A stretch of DNA of 64,000 nt from positions 62,001-126,000 of the forward strand of contig JAETQY010000002.1 of the NCBI GenBank assembly GCA_021770445.1, read 5' to 3'. The stretch is from Bacillota bacterium (GTDB taxonomy: Bacteria > Bacillota > Clostridia > Oscillospirales > Oscillospiraceae). The translations under genes were made by a program, and so were the position numbers. The notes beneath the pieces are model-generated. The model made no database searches. It was not told the DNA's origin and saw only the letters and a list, made by a program, of their open reading frames with translations. How positions within the stretch are numbered: position 1 is the first letter of the stretch; the number at the start of each line of letters is the position of its first letter. Positions 27,021 to 39,097 of this stretch are shown here, one piece after another.

Positions 27021-27767
27021 ATGAGAATCTATCGTGAAAAAGACTACGAGGCTATGAGCTGCCGAGCCGCTCAGATCATCGCCGCGGAGATCACCCACAA
27101 CCCCGCCTGCCTGCTGGGCCTGGCCACCGGCTCCACCCCCGAGGGGGCCTACCGCTATCTGGTGGACTGGTATAAAAAGGGCTGCCTCAGCTTTAAGGAC
27201 GTGCGCTCTGTCAACCTGGACGAGTATGTGGGCCTGGCCCCCGACCACGATCAGAGCTACCGCTACTTCATGCAGAGCAATCTGTTCGACCATGTGGACA
27301 TCGCCCCTGAGCACACCCGGGTGCCCGACGGCCTGACCAAGGACGCCAAGGCCTTCTGCGACGAGTACGACGCCTATATCCGCGCCCAGGGCTATGTGGA
27401 CCTACAGCTGCTGGGCATCGGCCGTAACGGCCACATCGGCTTCAATGAGCCGGGGGACTGCTTCGTGAAGGAGACCCACGTGGTGGACCTGGCCGAGAGC
27501 ACTATCGACGCCAACGCCCGCTTCTTCGCCAGCCGGGACGACGTGCCCAAGCAGGCCATCAGCATGGGCATGGGCGCCATCATGGGGGCCAAGAAGGTGC
27601 TGCTGTGCGCCAGCGGTGAGGAGAAGGCGGACGCCATCTGCGGCTCCGTCCTGGGGGCCATCTCCCCCAAGTGCCCCGGCTCCATCCTCCAGCTCCACCC
27701 CAACGTGGTCGTCGTGGTTGACGAGGCCGCCTTCAGCAAGCTGGCCGCCGCCGGGTTCCAGGCATGA
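27021..27767 (+). CDS. nagB: Glucosamine-6-phosphate deaminase
   Basis: LGLATGSTPEGAYRYLVDWYK; LDEYVGL; GIGRNGHIGFNEPG. Confidence 0.97.
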   Translation: MRIYREKDYEAMSCRAAQIIAAEITHNPACLLGLATGSTPEGAYRYLVDWYKKGCLSFKDVRSVNLDEYVGLAPDHDQSYRYFMQSNLFDHVDIAPEHTRVPDGLTKDAKAFCDEYDAYIRAQGYVDLQLLGIGRNGHIGFNEPGDCFVKETHVVDLAESTIDANARFFASRDDVPKQAISMGMGAIMGAKKVLLCASGEEKADAICGSVLGAISPKCPGSILQLHPNVVVVVDEAAFSKLAAAGFQA

Positions 27768-28891
27768 GGATTACAAACGGTCAGGTCTTTGACCTGAAAG
27801 AGGGCTTCATCCGCCGGGACCTGTGTACCGACGGCGCCCTGATCGCCAAAACCAGCGGGGACGGGGACGTCCTGGACGCCGCGGGCTGCTACGTCATCCC
27901 CGGCCTGGTGGACGTCCACTTCCACGGCTGCGTGGGGGAGGACTTTTCCGACGCCACCCCCGATGGCCTGCAAAAGATCGCCGACTTTGAGCTGTCCCAG
28001 GGTGTCACCTACATCTGCCCCGCCGGCATGACCCTCCCCGAGGACCAGCTCACCGCCATCTGCAAGAACACCGCCGCCCACCGGAAGCACAACGCCGGCG
28101 GCGCCGAGGTGGTGGGAGCCCACCTGGAGGGACCCTTCCTGTGCATGGCCAAGAAGGGCGCCCAGAACGGGGACTACCTCCACGACCCGGACGGGGCCAT
28201 GCTGGAACGCCTCCAAAAGGCGGCGGAGGGCTGCGTTAAGCTGGTCACTCTGGCCCCGGAGCAGCCCAACTCGGTGGAATTTATCAAAGCGGCGGCGAAG
28301 ATGGGCATCCACGTCTCGGTGGGTCACACGGTGGCCGATTACGAGACGGCCAAGGCCGCCTTTGAGGCGGGGGCGGACCACGCCACCCACCTGTACAACG
28401 CTATGCCCCCCCTGGCCCACCGGGACCCCGGGGTCATCGGCGCGGCCTGGGAGGATCCCTCCGTCATGCCCGAGCTGATCTGCGACGGCATCCACATCCA
28501 CCCGGCCGTGGTGCGCCTCACCTTCGGCCTATTCGGCAAGGAGCGGATGATTATCATTTCCGACTCCCTCCGGGCCACCGGTATGCCCGACGGGGAGTAC
28601 CCCTTCGGCGGCCAGATGATCGAGGTCCACGGCAACCGGGCCACCATCCTGGGCCACCCGGAGACCCTGGCCGGCTCCGTCACCAGCCTGATGGGCTGCC
28701 TGCGCCAGGCGGTGTCCTTCGGCATCCCCGTGGCCGACGCCGTGCGGGCCTGCACCTACAACCCCGCCAGGTCCATCGGCATTGACGACCGCACCGGCAC
28801 CCTGGACGAGGGCAAGGAGGCCAGCATCGTGCTGCTGGACGAGAAGGACCTGTCCATCAAGGCCATCGTCTTTAAGGGACAGGTGGTATAG
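27764..28891 (+). CDS. nagA: N-acetylglucosamine-6-phosphate deacetylase
   Basis: PGLVDVHFHGCVGEDFSD; GAHLEGPFL; HLYNAMPPLAHRDPGVIG; ATGA overlap with nagB. Confidence 0.97.
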   Translation: MRITNGQVFDLKEGFIRRDLCTDGALIAKTSGDGDVLDAAGCYVIPGLVDVHFHGCVGEDFSDATPDGLQKIADFELSQGVTYICPAGMTLPEDQLTAICKNTAAHRKHNAGGAEVVGAHLEGPFLCMAKKGAQNGDYLHDPDGAMLERLQKAAEGCVKLVTLAPEQPNSVEFIKAAAKMGIHVSVGHTVADYETAKAAFEAGADHATHLYNAMPPLAHRDPGVIGAAWEDPSVMPELICDGIHIHPAVVRLTFGLFGKERMIIISDSLRATGMPDGEYPFGGQMIEVHGNRATILGHPETLAGSVTSLMGCLRQAVSFGIPVADAVRACTYNPARSIGIDDRTGTLDEGKEASIVLLDEKDLSIKAIVFKGQVV

Positions 28892-28922
28892 CCCCCACGG
28901 TAAACAGGGGAAGTTCTTTTTC

Positions 28923-28950
28923 GGTTCCTTTTTCTTTCAAGAAAAAGGAA
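28923..28950. repeat. Perfect inverted repeat downstream of nagA
   Basis: GTTCCTTTTTCTT-TC-AAGAAAAAGGAAC, 13-bp arms. Confidence 0.75.
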
Positions 28951-29039
28951 CAAAACCCCCGTTGGAGTGGGCGGGTCCGCCCGCCTTTCCAAATATAATC
29001 CACGGGTCGGGCTGCTACTCCATCACTATAGCGCCCGGC

Positions 29040-29175
29040 ACCAAACAAAAAGGAGGAAAAACCCGCTGCGGCTTGCGGTACGGCAGTGTGGAGACCTGTC
29101 GTAAAGCCCCTGGGGACTACGCTGCTCCAGGGCGAGGTGGAATGGCGGAGGCCGTTTCATCAAAGCCGAACGCAA
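29040..29175 (+). other. Potentially structured 5' leader of ugpC
   Basis: Successive stems CCGC/GCGG, ACGGCAG/CTGTCGT, GCCCcTGG/CCAGGGC; no good SD before ATG 29176. Confidence 0.35.
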
Positions 29176-30366
<1,191 letters not shown>

Positions 30367-30392
30367 GCGCATTCTTCCTCCCACGGAACATA

Positions 30393-30432
30393 CCGGCCCC
30401 GCCTGTGATGGACAGGCGGGGCCGGCTTTTTG
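30393..30432 (+). terminator. Terminator after ugpC
   Basis: CCGGCCCCGCCTGT-gatgg-ACAGGCGGGGCCGG-cTTTTT. Confidence 0.9.
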
Positions 30433-30455
30433 TCAAAGGCACAGGGAAAGGAGCA

Positions 30456-32468
30456 TCAATCCACTCCCAGCTGGGTCCAGAGCTTCTTATACAGGCTGAG
30501 GGTCTCGCCGGGCAGATTCTGATAGGCCTCGCACCGCTCCAGCGTCTCGGGAGGGGCGGCCATGATCTCGTAAATTTCGGGGTCCAGCTCCTCGCCGTAG
30601 CGCTTCTCGTAGTAGGCGGGGTAGCGTTCCAGGGCCTCCCGGTTGGGAGAGGCGTACCAGATATAGTCCATATTGGCCAGGTTCGCCTCCGTGGAGGCGA
30701 TGAAGTTGATCCACTTGTGGGCCTCCTCCTGATGGGGGGCGTCCTTCAGCATACACATGGCGTCCACGAACCAGTTGGAGCCCTCCTCCGGGATGACGAA
30801 GGCCAGGTCTACCCCGTCGGCCTGGTTGTCCACCATGGACAGGTAGTCCCCGGCGTAGTAGGTGGCGATGGCGGCGTTGCCCCCCTCCATCTTCTGGAAC
30901 ACCTCGTCCATCACCCGGCCCTGGAATACCCCCCGGCGGTTGGCGTCGGCCACCAGCTCGTAGGCCTGCCTGATCTCCGCCTCGTCGGTGGTGTTCACCG
31001 AGTAGCCCAGGTAGAGCAGCGCCTCCCCGATGGCGTCTCGGGAGTTGTTGATGAGCAGCACGTTGCCGGCGTACTTGTCGTCGTACAGGGCGCTCCAGCT
31101 TGTGATCTCCTCGTCCACCACAGCCCTGTTGTAAATAATGCCCAAGGTGCCCCAGGTGTAGGGGACGGTATACTCGTTGTCCGGATCGTAGGACAGGCCC
31201 TTAAAGCGGTCATCAATGAGGGAGAAATTGGGAATCTTGCTGTAATCCAGGGGCTCCAGCATGTCCTCGGCGATGAGGCGGCCGATCATATAGTCGGAGG
31301 GGACCACCACGTCGTAGTCCGCCCCGCCGCTCTTTAACAGGGAGTACAGGGCCTCGTTGCTCTCGGCGGTCTGGTAGTTCACCCGGATGCCGGTCTGTTC
31401 CTCAAACTGGGTGATAAGGTCCTCGTCGATATACTCCCCCCAGGAGCACACGTTGACCACCGGCCGGGAGCTGGTGGCGTAACTGAGGAAGCCCACCGAG
31501 GCCACAAAGGCGCAGGCCAGCACCCCGGCCGCCCACCGGCGGAGCCACAGGTAACGGGGTTCGGCAAATTTCTGACGGGCCCGGTCCAGGGCGGAAGATT
31601 TCCGGGTCGTCCCCAGCCGCTCCCGAGCCTCCTGCCGTACCTCCTTCAAATTGGACAGCACCAGCAGCACCAGCACCGAAAGAAACAGCAGGGTGGACAC
31701 CGCGTTTACCTCCGGGGTGACCCGCTTCTTGGTCATGCCGTAGATGGTCATGGCCAGAGTGGAGCTGGCGGAGCCGGCGGTGAAGTAGGAGATGATGAAG
31801 TCATCGATGGACATGGTGAAGGCGATGAGCGCCCCAGAGACGATGCCCGGCTTGATCTCCGGGAGCATCACCTTCCCGAAGGCCTGCATCCAGGTGCAGC
31901 CCAGGTCCTGGGCGGCGTCCATAAGATTCCGGTCCATCTGCCGCAGCTTGGGGGCCACATTCAGGATCACATAGGGGATGTCAAAGGCGATGTGGGCCAG
32001 CAGCAGGGTGGTAAAGCCCAGCACCAGCCGGTCGGGCAGCTCCACCGCGCTCTGGATGGAGTTGAACCACCGGGCGAAGGTCCCCCAGCCCTGGAAGAAG
32101 GCTACAAAAAACAGACACAGGGATACGCCGGTGACGATATCGGCGTTCATCATGGGGATGTTGTTCACCGTGAGCAGGGCCTCCCGGCGGCGCCGGCCCA
32201 GGCTGTACAGCCCAATGGCGGCGAAGGTGCCGGCCACTGTGGCGATCACCGTGGCCAGCAGAGAGACCAGCAGGGTGGTGTAGACGCTCTCCATAATCAG
32301 CCGGTTCTGAAACAGCTTACCGTACCAGTGGAGGGAGAAGCCCTTCCAAACGGCGCTGGAGTCCCCGGCGTTGAAGGAGAAGATGATCAGCAGGATAATG
32401 GGGGCGTACAGGAAGAGGAACATCAGGCCGATGACCAGGCGGCTTCCCAGACGATTCTGCTTTTTCAC
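30456..32468 (-). CDS. potCD: Fused polyamine ABC permease (PotC) + substrate-binding protein (PotD)
   Basis: 670 aa: N-terminal permease MSIDDFIISYFTAG...; C-terminal NVCSWGEYIDEDLITQFEEQTGIRVNYQTAESNEALY. Confidence 0.93.
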   Translation of the reverse strand: MKKQNRLGSRLVIGLMFLFLYAPIILLIIFSFNAGDSSAVWKGFSLHWYGKLFQNRLIMESVYTTLLVSLLATVIATVAGTFAAIGLYSLGRRRREALLTVNNIPMMNADIVTGVSLCLFFVAFFQGWGTFARWFNSIQSAVELPDRLVLGFTTLLLAHIAFDIPYVILNVAPKLRQMDRNLMDAAQDLGCTWMQAFGKVMLPEIKPGIVSGALIAFTMSIDDFIISYFTAGSASSTLAMTIYGMTKKRVTPEVNAVSTLLFLSVLVLLVLSNLKEVRQEARERLGTTRKSSALDRARQKFAEPRYLWLRRWAAGVLACAFVASVGFLSYATSSRPVVNVCSWGEYIDEDLITQFEEQTGIRVNYQTAESNEALYSLLKSGGADYDVVVPSDYMIGRLIAEDMLEPLDYSKIPNFSLIDDRFKGLSYDPDNEYTVPYTWGTLGIIYNRAVVDEEITSWSALYDDKYAGNVLLINNSRDAIGEALLYLGYSVNTTDEAEIRQAYELVADANRRGVFQGRVMDEVFQKMEGGNAAIATYYAGDYLSMVDNQADGVDLAFVIPEEGSNWFVDAMCMLKDAPHQEEAHKWINFIASTEANLANMDYIWYASPNREALERYPAYYEKRYGEELDPEIYEIMAAPPETLERCEAYQNLPGETLSLYKKLWTQLGVD

Positions 32469-33301
32469 AACATCACCGCCTGTTCCTCACCCTCACCGAA
32501 GTGATTCATCACCACCATGCACAGCACCACAATGACCATCATCACCATGGAGATGGCCGCTCCCAGGTGGGGGTCATAGGCCCCGCCCAAAAACTGTTGC
32601 TCAATGAGGTCGCCCAGCATGATCTGGGTGCCCCCGCCCAGCAGGCGGGAGATGGCAAAGGTGGACACCGAGGGGACAAACACCATGGTCACCCCGGACA
32701 GCACCCCGGGCAGGGACAGGGGCAGAATCACCTTCCGGAACACCCGGCGGCTGTCCGCCCCCAGGTCCCGGGCGGCCTCCAGCAGACTGCCGTCCAGCTT
32801 GACAATGACCGAGTAGATGGGCAGGATCATAAAGGGTAGGTAGTTGTACACCATGCCCAGCACCACCGCTCCGGGGGTGCCGATCATGGGGATGTACTCC
32901 ACCCCCAGGGCATCCAGCAGGCCGATGGTCTTGAAAAACTGGTTGAGCAGGCCGTTGTTCTCCAGAATGGACATCCAGGAGTAGGTCCGCAGCAGGAAGT
33001 TCATCCACATGGGCAGCATGATCAGGGCCATGGCCAGGCGCTGAAAGCCCGGGCCCTCGTGGGCCATCCAGTAGGACACCGGGTAGCCGATGAGCAGGCA
33101 GACCAGGGTAGCGATGATGGCCAGCCGGAAGGAGCGGAGAAATACCGAGGCGTAGGTGCCCATCTCGGCGAAATTCTCCAGAGTGCCCTGAAATTCCGCG
33201 GTGGTAAAGGCGTAGACCACCATGATGAGAATGGGGATGACCACCATCAGTGCCATCCAGCCCACATAGGGGACGGCGAACCAGGACAGCTTATTCTTCA
33301 T
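32465..33301 (-). CDS. potB: Spermidine/putrescine ABC permease PotB
   Basis: [62 protein letters not shown]. Confidence 0.94.
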   Translation of the reverse strand: MKNKLSWFAVPYVGWMALMVVIPILIMVVYAFTTAEFQGTLENFAEMGTYASVFLRSFRLAIIATLVCLLIGYPVSYWMAHEGPGFQRLAMALIMLPMWMNFLLRTYSWMSILENNGLLNQFFKTIGLLDALGVEYIPMIGTPGAVVLGMVYNYLPFMILPIYSVIVKLDGSLLEAARDLGADSRRVFRKVILPLSLPGVLSGVTMVFVPSVSTFAISRLLGGGTQIMLGDLIEQQFLGGAYDPHLGAAISMVMMVIVVLCMVVMNHFGEGEEQAVML

Positions 33302-34460
33302 CCCCGCTGTCCTCCTCCTCCGGGTCATAGCTGGCGTCGCTGATCTCCTCGTACTCCTCGGAGTAGGAGGAATAGTCGCCGAACATGCCGGAGTACTCGC
33401 TCTTCTTCATCACATGGATGCCGTCAGGGTCGATCTTGATGCCGATGCGGCTGCCCACGGGGGACAGATCGGTGGTCTGGATGAGCCACTTGAAGCCGTA
33501 GAAGTCCACGATGATGTCGTACTGCATCCCCTTGAAAGTGACGGAGGTGACGGTGCCCTTGAGCTGGCCCTGATCCTCGGGGACGATGTCCACGTCCTCG
33601 GGGCGGATGACCACGTCCACCGCCTCGTCCTGCTCAAACCCGCCGTCCAGACACTGGAAGCGGCGATTGAAGATCTCCACCACCCCGTCGGAGCGCATGA
33701 TGCCGTCAATGATATTGGACTCGCCGATAAAGTCGGCCACAAAGGCGTTTTTTGGCTCGTTGTAGATGTCCTCGGGGGAGCCGATCTGCTGAATGCGGCC
33801 GCTGTCCATCACCACCACCGTGTCGGACATGGCCAGGGCCTCCTCCTGGTCGTGGGTGACGTAGACGAAGGTAATCTCCATGGCCTTCTGGATGCGCTTG
33901 AGCTCGTTCTGCATGTCCTTGCGCAGCTTCAGGTCCAGGGCGCCCAGGGGCTCGTCCAGCAGCAGCACCTTGGGCCGGTTCACCAGCGCCCGGGCGATGG
34001 CCACCCGCTGCTGCTGTCCGCCGGACAGCTGGGTGGTCCGGCGCTTCTCAAAGCCCCGCAGGTTGACCACCTCCAGCATCTCCGTCACCCGCCGGTCGAT
34101 CTCCTCCTCGGGCAGCTTCACCTTGACTCCCTTGGCTTCCACCTTGGGGATACGCAGGCCAAAGGCGATATTCTCGTACACGTTTAGGTGGGGAAACAGG
34201 GCGTACTTCTGAAACACCGTGTTGATAGTCCTCTTATGTGGTGGAACAGAATTGATCCTCACCCCGTCGAACAAAACATCTCCAGAGGTGGGCGTCTGGA
34301 AACCACCGATGATTCTAAGCGTGGTGGTCTTGCCGCACCCGCTGGGTCCGAGCAGTGTGAGGAATTCTTTATCCTTGATGCTTAAATTGATCTTGTCGAG
34401 TACAACCTCGTCGTCGAACGCCATGGTGCAGTCGGCCAGGCGGATCAACTCCTTGGACAT
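33291..34460 (-). CDS. potA: Spermidine/putrescine ABC ATPase PotA
   Basis: [56 protein letters not shown]. Confidence 0.95.
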   Translation of the reverse strand: MSKELIRLADCTMAFDDEVVLDKINLSIKDKEFLTLLGPSGCGKTTTLRIIGGFQTPTSGDVLFDGVRINSVPPHKRTINTVFQKYALFPHLNVYENIAFGLRIPKVEAKGVKVKLPEEEIDRRVTEMLEVVNLRGFEKRRTTQLSGGQQQRVAIARALVNRPKVLLLDEPLGALDLKLRKDMQNELKRIQKAMEITFVYVTHDQEEALAMSDTVVVMDSGRIQQIGSPEDIYNEPKNAFVADFIGESNIIDGIMRSDGVVEIFNRRFQCLDGGFEQDEAVDVVIRPEDVDIVPEDQGQLKGTVTSVTFKGMQYDIIVDFYGFKWLIQTTDLSPVGSRIGIKIDPDGIHVMKKSEYSGMFGDYSSYSEEYEEISDASYDPEEEDSGDEE

Positions 34461-34580
34461 GTATCCTCCCCCATTTCTCTTTGTTTTACCTTGTCAGCTC
34501 CCTCGATTTATTCACCGGGCGGCCAGACCGTCCTGGGGGGACGGCGGTGCGGTGACCGGCTTTCACGGATAGCGAGATAC

Positions 34581-34609
34581 ATGATAGCGGGTTATACCCT
34601 AATTGTCAA
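34581..34609 (-). promoter_or_regulatory. pot operon promoter with internal palindrome
   Basis: TTGACA-17-TATCAT on minus strand; GGGTTATACCC at 34589-34599 in the spacer. Confidence 0.7.
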
Positions 34610-34684
34610 TGATTTTTCCCGAAAATTTTGACGGATTTCCTGCCCGGAGACGGCGCGGCGGCAAAAGGTCCGCCGCACCCGGTT

Positions 34685-36001
34685 TTACTCCGTCCGGGAC
34701 CGGCTCTTCCAGGCGTACCGCAGCAGGTACAGTCCCAGCAGCACCAGCCAGGAAAATGCCTCGGCGTAGGCGATGACCATTCTGCCGAACACCCCGGCGA
34801 AGGCGTAAGAGGACACGATGCGCACCGCCAGGGCGGCGATGCCCGCCGCTCCGGAGAAGGTCATGTCCCCCAGACCCTCCAGGTAGCCCCGTACCGCCAT
34901 GGCCAGGCCGTAGACCACATAGAAGGTAGCCAGGCGGATAAAGAACTGCCTGCCGATTTCCACCGACTCCGGGGTCAGTCCGAACATGGCGATGAGGGGC
35001 CCGCCGGCCAGCAGGATCAGCAGGGTCAGCAGCAGGGACACCCCCGCGATCATGGCCGCCCCGGTTTTCAGCGCCTTCTTCGCCCGTTCCGGGTGGCCCG
35101 CCCCGATGTTCTGGGCCACCATGGTGGCCACGCCGGAGCCGAAGTTGACGATGGGCAGCAGAAGGACCGTGTCCACCCGATAGGCGGTAGTGATGGCGGC
35201 CACGGTCTGGTCGCCGAAGCCGTTCATAAACCGCTGGAGGAGGATATTCCCAAAGGAGGTGGTCCCGGACTGGATGGCCGGCGGGACACCGAAGCGGGTC
35301 CCCTCGCCGGCGGTGCTCCGGCGGAACATGCCCCGCCGGGGCCGGAGAAAGGGGTACTTTTCCCCGGCGTACCACAGGATATAAACTGTCATGGCGATCT
35401 GAGACAGGACGGTGGCGATGGCCGCCCCCGCCGTACCCATGCGCAGACCGGCGATAAAGATCAGGTCCAGAAGCACGTTGATGACACAGCATACCATAAC
35501 GGAGGCAAAGGGGGCTTTGCTGTCCCCCAGCCCCCGGAGGACGGCGCAGCAGGTGTTGTACAGGGCCAGGAAGGGGATGCCGATAAACATGATGCGCAGG
35601 TAGTTCTCCGCATTTTGAAAGATGTTCTCCGGGGTGTCCAGTAAAACCAGGATCTGCTCCACAAATACTGCGCCCAGGGAGCAGACCACCAGGAAGAGCC
35701 CGCCCAGCACCAGACTAAAGGAGGACAGGATATATTTAATCTCCTCCGTTCGTCCCATGCCGAACCGCTGGGCGGCCAGCACGGACAGTCCGGAGGTGAA
35801 GCCCACGATGACCATGACGAACATGGAGTAGGTGGAGGTGACCGCGCCGATGCCTCCCAGGGCCAGCTCCCCCTCCACGTTGCCCACGATAAAGGCGTCC
35901 ACCCAGTTGAACAGCTGCTGGAACACCCCGCTGAGGATCAGAGGCACGGTAAAGGCGGTCAGCGCCCCGGCGATGCTCCCCTGGGTCATGTCGTTTTTCA
36001 T
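34685..36001 (-). CDS. MATE family efflux transporter
   Basis: 438 aa; [34 protein letters not shown]. Confidence 0.93.
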   Translation of the reverse strand: MKNDMTQGSIAGALTAFTVPLILSGVFQQLFNWVDAFIVGNVEGELALGGIGAVTSTYSMFVMVIVGFTSGLSVLAAQRFGMGRTEEIKYILSSFSLVLGGLFLVVCSLGAVFVEQILVLLDTPENIFQNAENYLRIMFIGIPFLALYNTCCAVLRGLGDSKAPFASVMVCCVINVLLDLIFIAGLRMGTAGAAIATVLSQIAMTVYILWYAGEKYPFLRPRRGMFRRSTAGEGTRFGVPPAIQSGTTSFGNILLQRFMNGFGDQTVAAITTAYRVDTVLLLPIVNFGSGVATMVAQNIGAGHPERAKKALKTGAAMIAGVSLLLTLLILLAGGPLIAMFGLTPESVEIGRQFFIRLATFYVVYGLAMAVRGYLEGLGDMTFSGAAGIAALAVRIVSSYAFAGVFGRMVIAYAEAFSWLVLLGLYLLRYAWKSRSRTE

Positions 36002-36774
36002 GACTGCTTCCGGTCCTGCTCGATCAGCAGCTTCATGGCCTCTACACCCACCGACACGGCAATCTCAGTGTTGAGGCTCTCCTCTTGGTCTAGGCCGGCC
36101 TTCTCCCGTTCCTGGTTCCAGATGACGTGGAACACGGCGCCGCACCGCACCCGTCGGCTGGCGGCTACAGTAAAGAGAGCGGCGGACTCCATCTCGGAGG
36201 CCAGGACACCCAGCCGCTTCCAGGCCTCCCACTTCTGCTCCAGCTGGTAGGACACGGGCATCCGGGCGGGGGAGTGCTGGCCGTAGAAGGAGTCCTTGCT
36301 CTGGACTACTCCGGCGTGCCAGGAGCAGCCCAGGCGTTTACAGGCATCTACCAAGGCGGTGGAGACGGCGAAGTCCGGGACGGCGGGCCACTCGATGGGG
36401 GCGTACTCCCGGCTGGTGCCCTCCATACGGACGGCTCCGGTGGCTACCACTACGTCGCCACTCTGGATGTCCAGGTCGATCCCCCCGCAGGTGCCCACCC
36501 GGATAAAGGTGTGGGCGCCCAGATTGGCCAGCTCCTCCATGGCGATGGCGGCGGAGGGCCCCCCGATGCCAGTGGATACCACGCTCACCTTCTCTCCCAG
36601 CAGCGTCCCGGTGTAGGTGACATACTCCCGGTTGGTCTGCACATGGACAGGGTCGTCAAAGTGCCGGGCGATGGCCTGGCACCGGCCCGGATCGCCGGGC
36701 AGGATGCAGTAGCCACCTACCTCCCCGGCCGCACACTGGATATGGAACTGCCTCTCCCGTGTCTGTTCATTCAT
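35998..36774 (-). CDS. Nucleoside phosphorylase (uridine phosphorylase-like)
   Basis: [55 protein letters not shown]. Confidence 0.9.
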   Translation of the reverse strand: MNEQTRERQFHIQCAAGEVGGYCILPGDPGRCQAIARHFDDPVHVQTNREYVTYTGTLLGEKVSVVSTGIGGPSAAIAMEELANLGAHTFIRVGTCGGIDLDIQSGDVVVATGAVRMEGTSREYAPIEWPAVPDFAVSTALVDACKRLGCSWHAGVVQSKDSFYGQHSPARMPVSYQLEQKWEAWKRLGVLASEMESAALFTVAASRRVRCGAVFHVIWNQEREKAGLDQEESLNTEIAVSVGVEAMKLLIEQDRKQS

Positions 36775-36855
36775 GAGGATGACCTCCAATACTGAAATTT
36801 ATGTGCTATTTTACCATAAAGGCGGCCCTCTTTCAAGGTTCCTTTTGTTTATGAC

Positions 36856-36884
36856 TTGACCTTTTGCCTGTTATGCCCTATAAT
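36856..36884 (+). promoter_or_regulatory. SigA promoter
   Basis: TTGACC-17-TATAAT. Confidence 0.8.
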
Positions 36885-36940
36885 ATCAACGAAACAAAGG
36901 TTGCCTCATGTCCGTTCCTGCTCTGAAGGAGGCCTTGAAC

Positions 36941-37654
36941 TTGAAACGATTTCTTTATTTTCCCTGTGTGCTGTGCCTGGTGATCGGGCTGCTGGTGGGG
37001 GTTCTTCTGCCAATCAATTTTCAGGAGGAAGACAAGCCCGCCGCCAATCTCACCGGCAGCAACGGCTTTACGCCGCCCCCCGGCGCCTCCCAGCCCGAGG
37101 GCAGCGGCACATCCTCCTCAGCGGCCGCCCCGGTCACCCTGGACCCGGCGGAAAATTTCCCCCTGCTGGGCTCTGCCTGTCTGGTCAACCGCTGCCTCCA
37201 GCGTCAGGACTGGACCACGCTGGCCGCCTATGTTCACCCGGAGCGGGGGGTCACCTTCACCCCATACTCCACCGTGGAGCCGGAGACCGACCTCACCTTT
37301 ACCGCCGACCAGATCAAAAACCTGGCCCAGGACCAGAACATCTATACCTGGGGCTTTGAGGACGGCCGGGGCGACCCCATTCAGATGACCCTCACCCAGT
37401 ATTTTGAGCGGTACGTCTACGACCGGGACTACACCCAGGCCACAGAGATCGGCATAGACCGGATCATTACCGGCGGGAATGCCCTGGAAAATCTGTCTGA
37501 GGCGTATCTAGGCTGCCGGTTTGTGGACTTCTGCTTCCCCAGCGCCGACCCGGTGAACGACGGGCTGGACTGGTCCTCCCTCAAGCTGGTGTTCCAGCCG
37601 GAGGCGGAGCACTGGTATCTGGTGGGCATTGTCCACGGAGAGTGGACGATATAA
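36941..37654 (+). CDS. Hypothetical membrane-anchored protein upstream of trkA (TTG start)
   Basis: SD aaggagg 8 nt before TTG; MKRFLYFPCVLCLVIGLLVGVLLP then exported region. Confidence 0.8.
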   Translation: MKRFLYFPCVLCLVIGLLVGVLLPINFQEEDKPAANLTGSNGFTPPPGASQPEGSGTSSSAAAPVTLDPAENFPLLGSACLVNRCLQRQDWTTLAAYVHPERGVTFTPYSTVEPETDLTFTADQIKNLAQDQNIYTWGFEDGRGDPIQMTLTQYFERYVYDRDYTQATEIGIDRIITGGNALENLSEAYLGCRFVDFCFPSADPVNDGLDWSSLKLVFQPEAEHWYLVGIVHGEWTI

Positions 37655-37705
37655 TAAAACAGGCGGCTGTGCCGCCTGTTTCAATTAGAAAGGACCTTTC
37701 AAGCT

Positions 37706-39097
37706 ATGAATATTGTGATCGTAGGCAGCGGGAAAGTGGGCTTTACCCTGGCCGAGCAGCTGGTGAAGGAGGAGCACGACGTCACCATTGTGGACAGCGA
37801 CGAGGAGGCCCTGCGCCGGGCTGGAGATCAGCTGGATATCATGACGGTGCGGGGCAACGGCGTGTCCACCGCCACCCTGCGGGAGGCGGGCGCAGAGGGG
37901 GCCGACCTGCTGGTGGCCGCCACCAACTCCGACGAGGTGAATATGGTGTGCTCCCTCACCGCCAAGGGCCTGGGGACCAAGTACACCATCGCCCGCATCC
38001 GCAATCAGGAGTACACCGCCAGCGTGGCCGAGCTGCGCCGGGACCTGAAGATCGACATGGTCATCAACCCGGAGAACACCACCGCCATCGAAATTTCCCG
38101 GCTGCTCCGTTTCCCCTCCGCCGCCGACATCGAGACCTTCTGCCGTGGGCGCGTGGAGCTCATGGGCTTCCGCCTTCAGGAGGGGGACTTCCTGGTGGGC
38201 AAGCCTCTGTACAATCTGCCCGGGCAAATCAAGCGGCTGTCGCTGCTGTTTTGCGCCGTGGACCGGAACGGAGAGGTGTCCATCCCCAACGGCTCCTTCG
38301 TGCCCCGGGCGGGGGACAAGCTGTATATGATCGGCCGGCCGGACAGCCTGGACCAGTTCTTCCGCCAGCTGGGCCGCTACGCCCCCAAGGTAAAGCAGGT
38401 GTTCCTGCTGGGAGGCGGAAAGGTGTCCATGTACCTGGCCAATATCCTGGACCATATGGGTATCCGGCTGAAAATCGTGGAGCGCAGCGAGGAGCGCTGC
38501 CGCCTCATCAGCGAGCGCTTCCCCCGGGTCACCGTCATCTGCGGCGACGGCACCGACTCAGAGCTCTTGGAGTCGGAGAATCTCACTGCCAGCGACGCCT
38601 TTGTGGCCCTCACCGACCGGGACGAGGACAACCTTATTATTTCACTATACGCCATGCAGCAGGGCCTGCCCAAGGTCATCACCAAGTGCAACCGGCAGAA
38701 TTACGCCGGCATTGTCCGCTCCTTAGGTCTGGACAGCGTCATCTCCCCCAAGTTTGTCACCGCCTCTCACATCCTTCATGTGGTGCGGGGGATGCAGAAT
38801 ACCCACGGCAATGTGATGAACTCCCTTCACCGCATTGCCGGCGGCGAGGCGGAGGCCATGGAGTTTACCGTGGGGCCGGGCACCAAGCACCTGGGCATCC
38901 CTCTGAAGGACTTAAAGCTGCGTCCAGGCGTGCTACTGGCTGTCATTGTTCGGGGAAAGGATATTATCATCCCGGAGGGCTCCTCCTGTCTACAGGAGGG
39001 GGACCAGGTCATCATCATTGCCCGGGAGAGCGGCATCCTGGACCTGAACGCCATCTACGCCGCCGAGCCCGCCGCCCCGGGGGGGAGTGGGACATGA
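37706..39097 (+). CDS. trkA: Trk potassium system NAD-binding subunit TrkA
   Basis: MNIVIVGSGKVGFTLAEQLVKEEHDVTIVDSDEEAL; duplicated RCK region. Confidence 0.96.
   Translation: MNIVIVGSGKVGFTLAEQLVKEEHDVTIVDSDEEALRRAGDQLDIMTVRGNGVSTATLREAGAEGADLLVAATNSDEVNMVCSLTAKGLGTKYTIARIRNQEYTASVAELRRDLKIDMVINPENTTAIEISRLLRFPSAADIETFCRGRVELMGFRLQEGDFLVGKPLYNLPGQIKRLSLLFCAVDRNGEVSIPNGSFVPRAGDKLYMIGRPDSLDQFFRQLGRYAPKVKQVFLLGGGKVSMYLANILDHMGIRLKIVERSEERCRLISERFPRVTVICGDGTDSELLESENLTASDAFVALTDRDEDNLIISLYAMQQGLPKVITKCNRQNYAGIVRSLGLDSVISPKFVTASHILHVVRGMQNTHGNVMNSLHRIAGGEAEAMEFTVGPGTKHLGIPLKDLKLRPGVLLAVIVRGKDIIIPEGSSCLQEGDQVIIIARESGILDLNAIYAAEPAAPGGSGT

Noticed and set aside
29026-29175. glmS ribozyme before ugpC
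   Set aside because: Only the first ~12 nt resemble it; the conserved core cannot be located and the downstream gene is not glmS. Kept as an unspecified structured leader
31379-31567. Possible frameshift separating potC and potD
   Set aside because: Frame is continuous through the linker with a plausible basic stretch and TM helix; looks like a genuine fusion
37642-39093. Upstream part of the 962-aa frame leading into trkH
   Set aside because: Overlaps trkA in another frame; low-complexity Arg/Gly-rich translation; trkH starts at 39094 (ATGA overlap)
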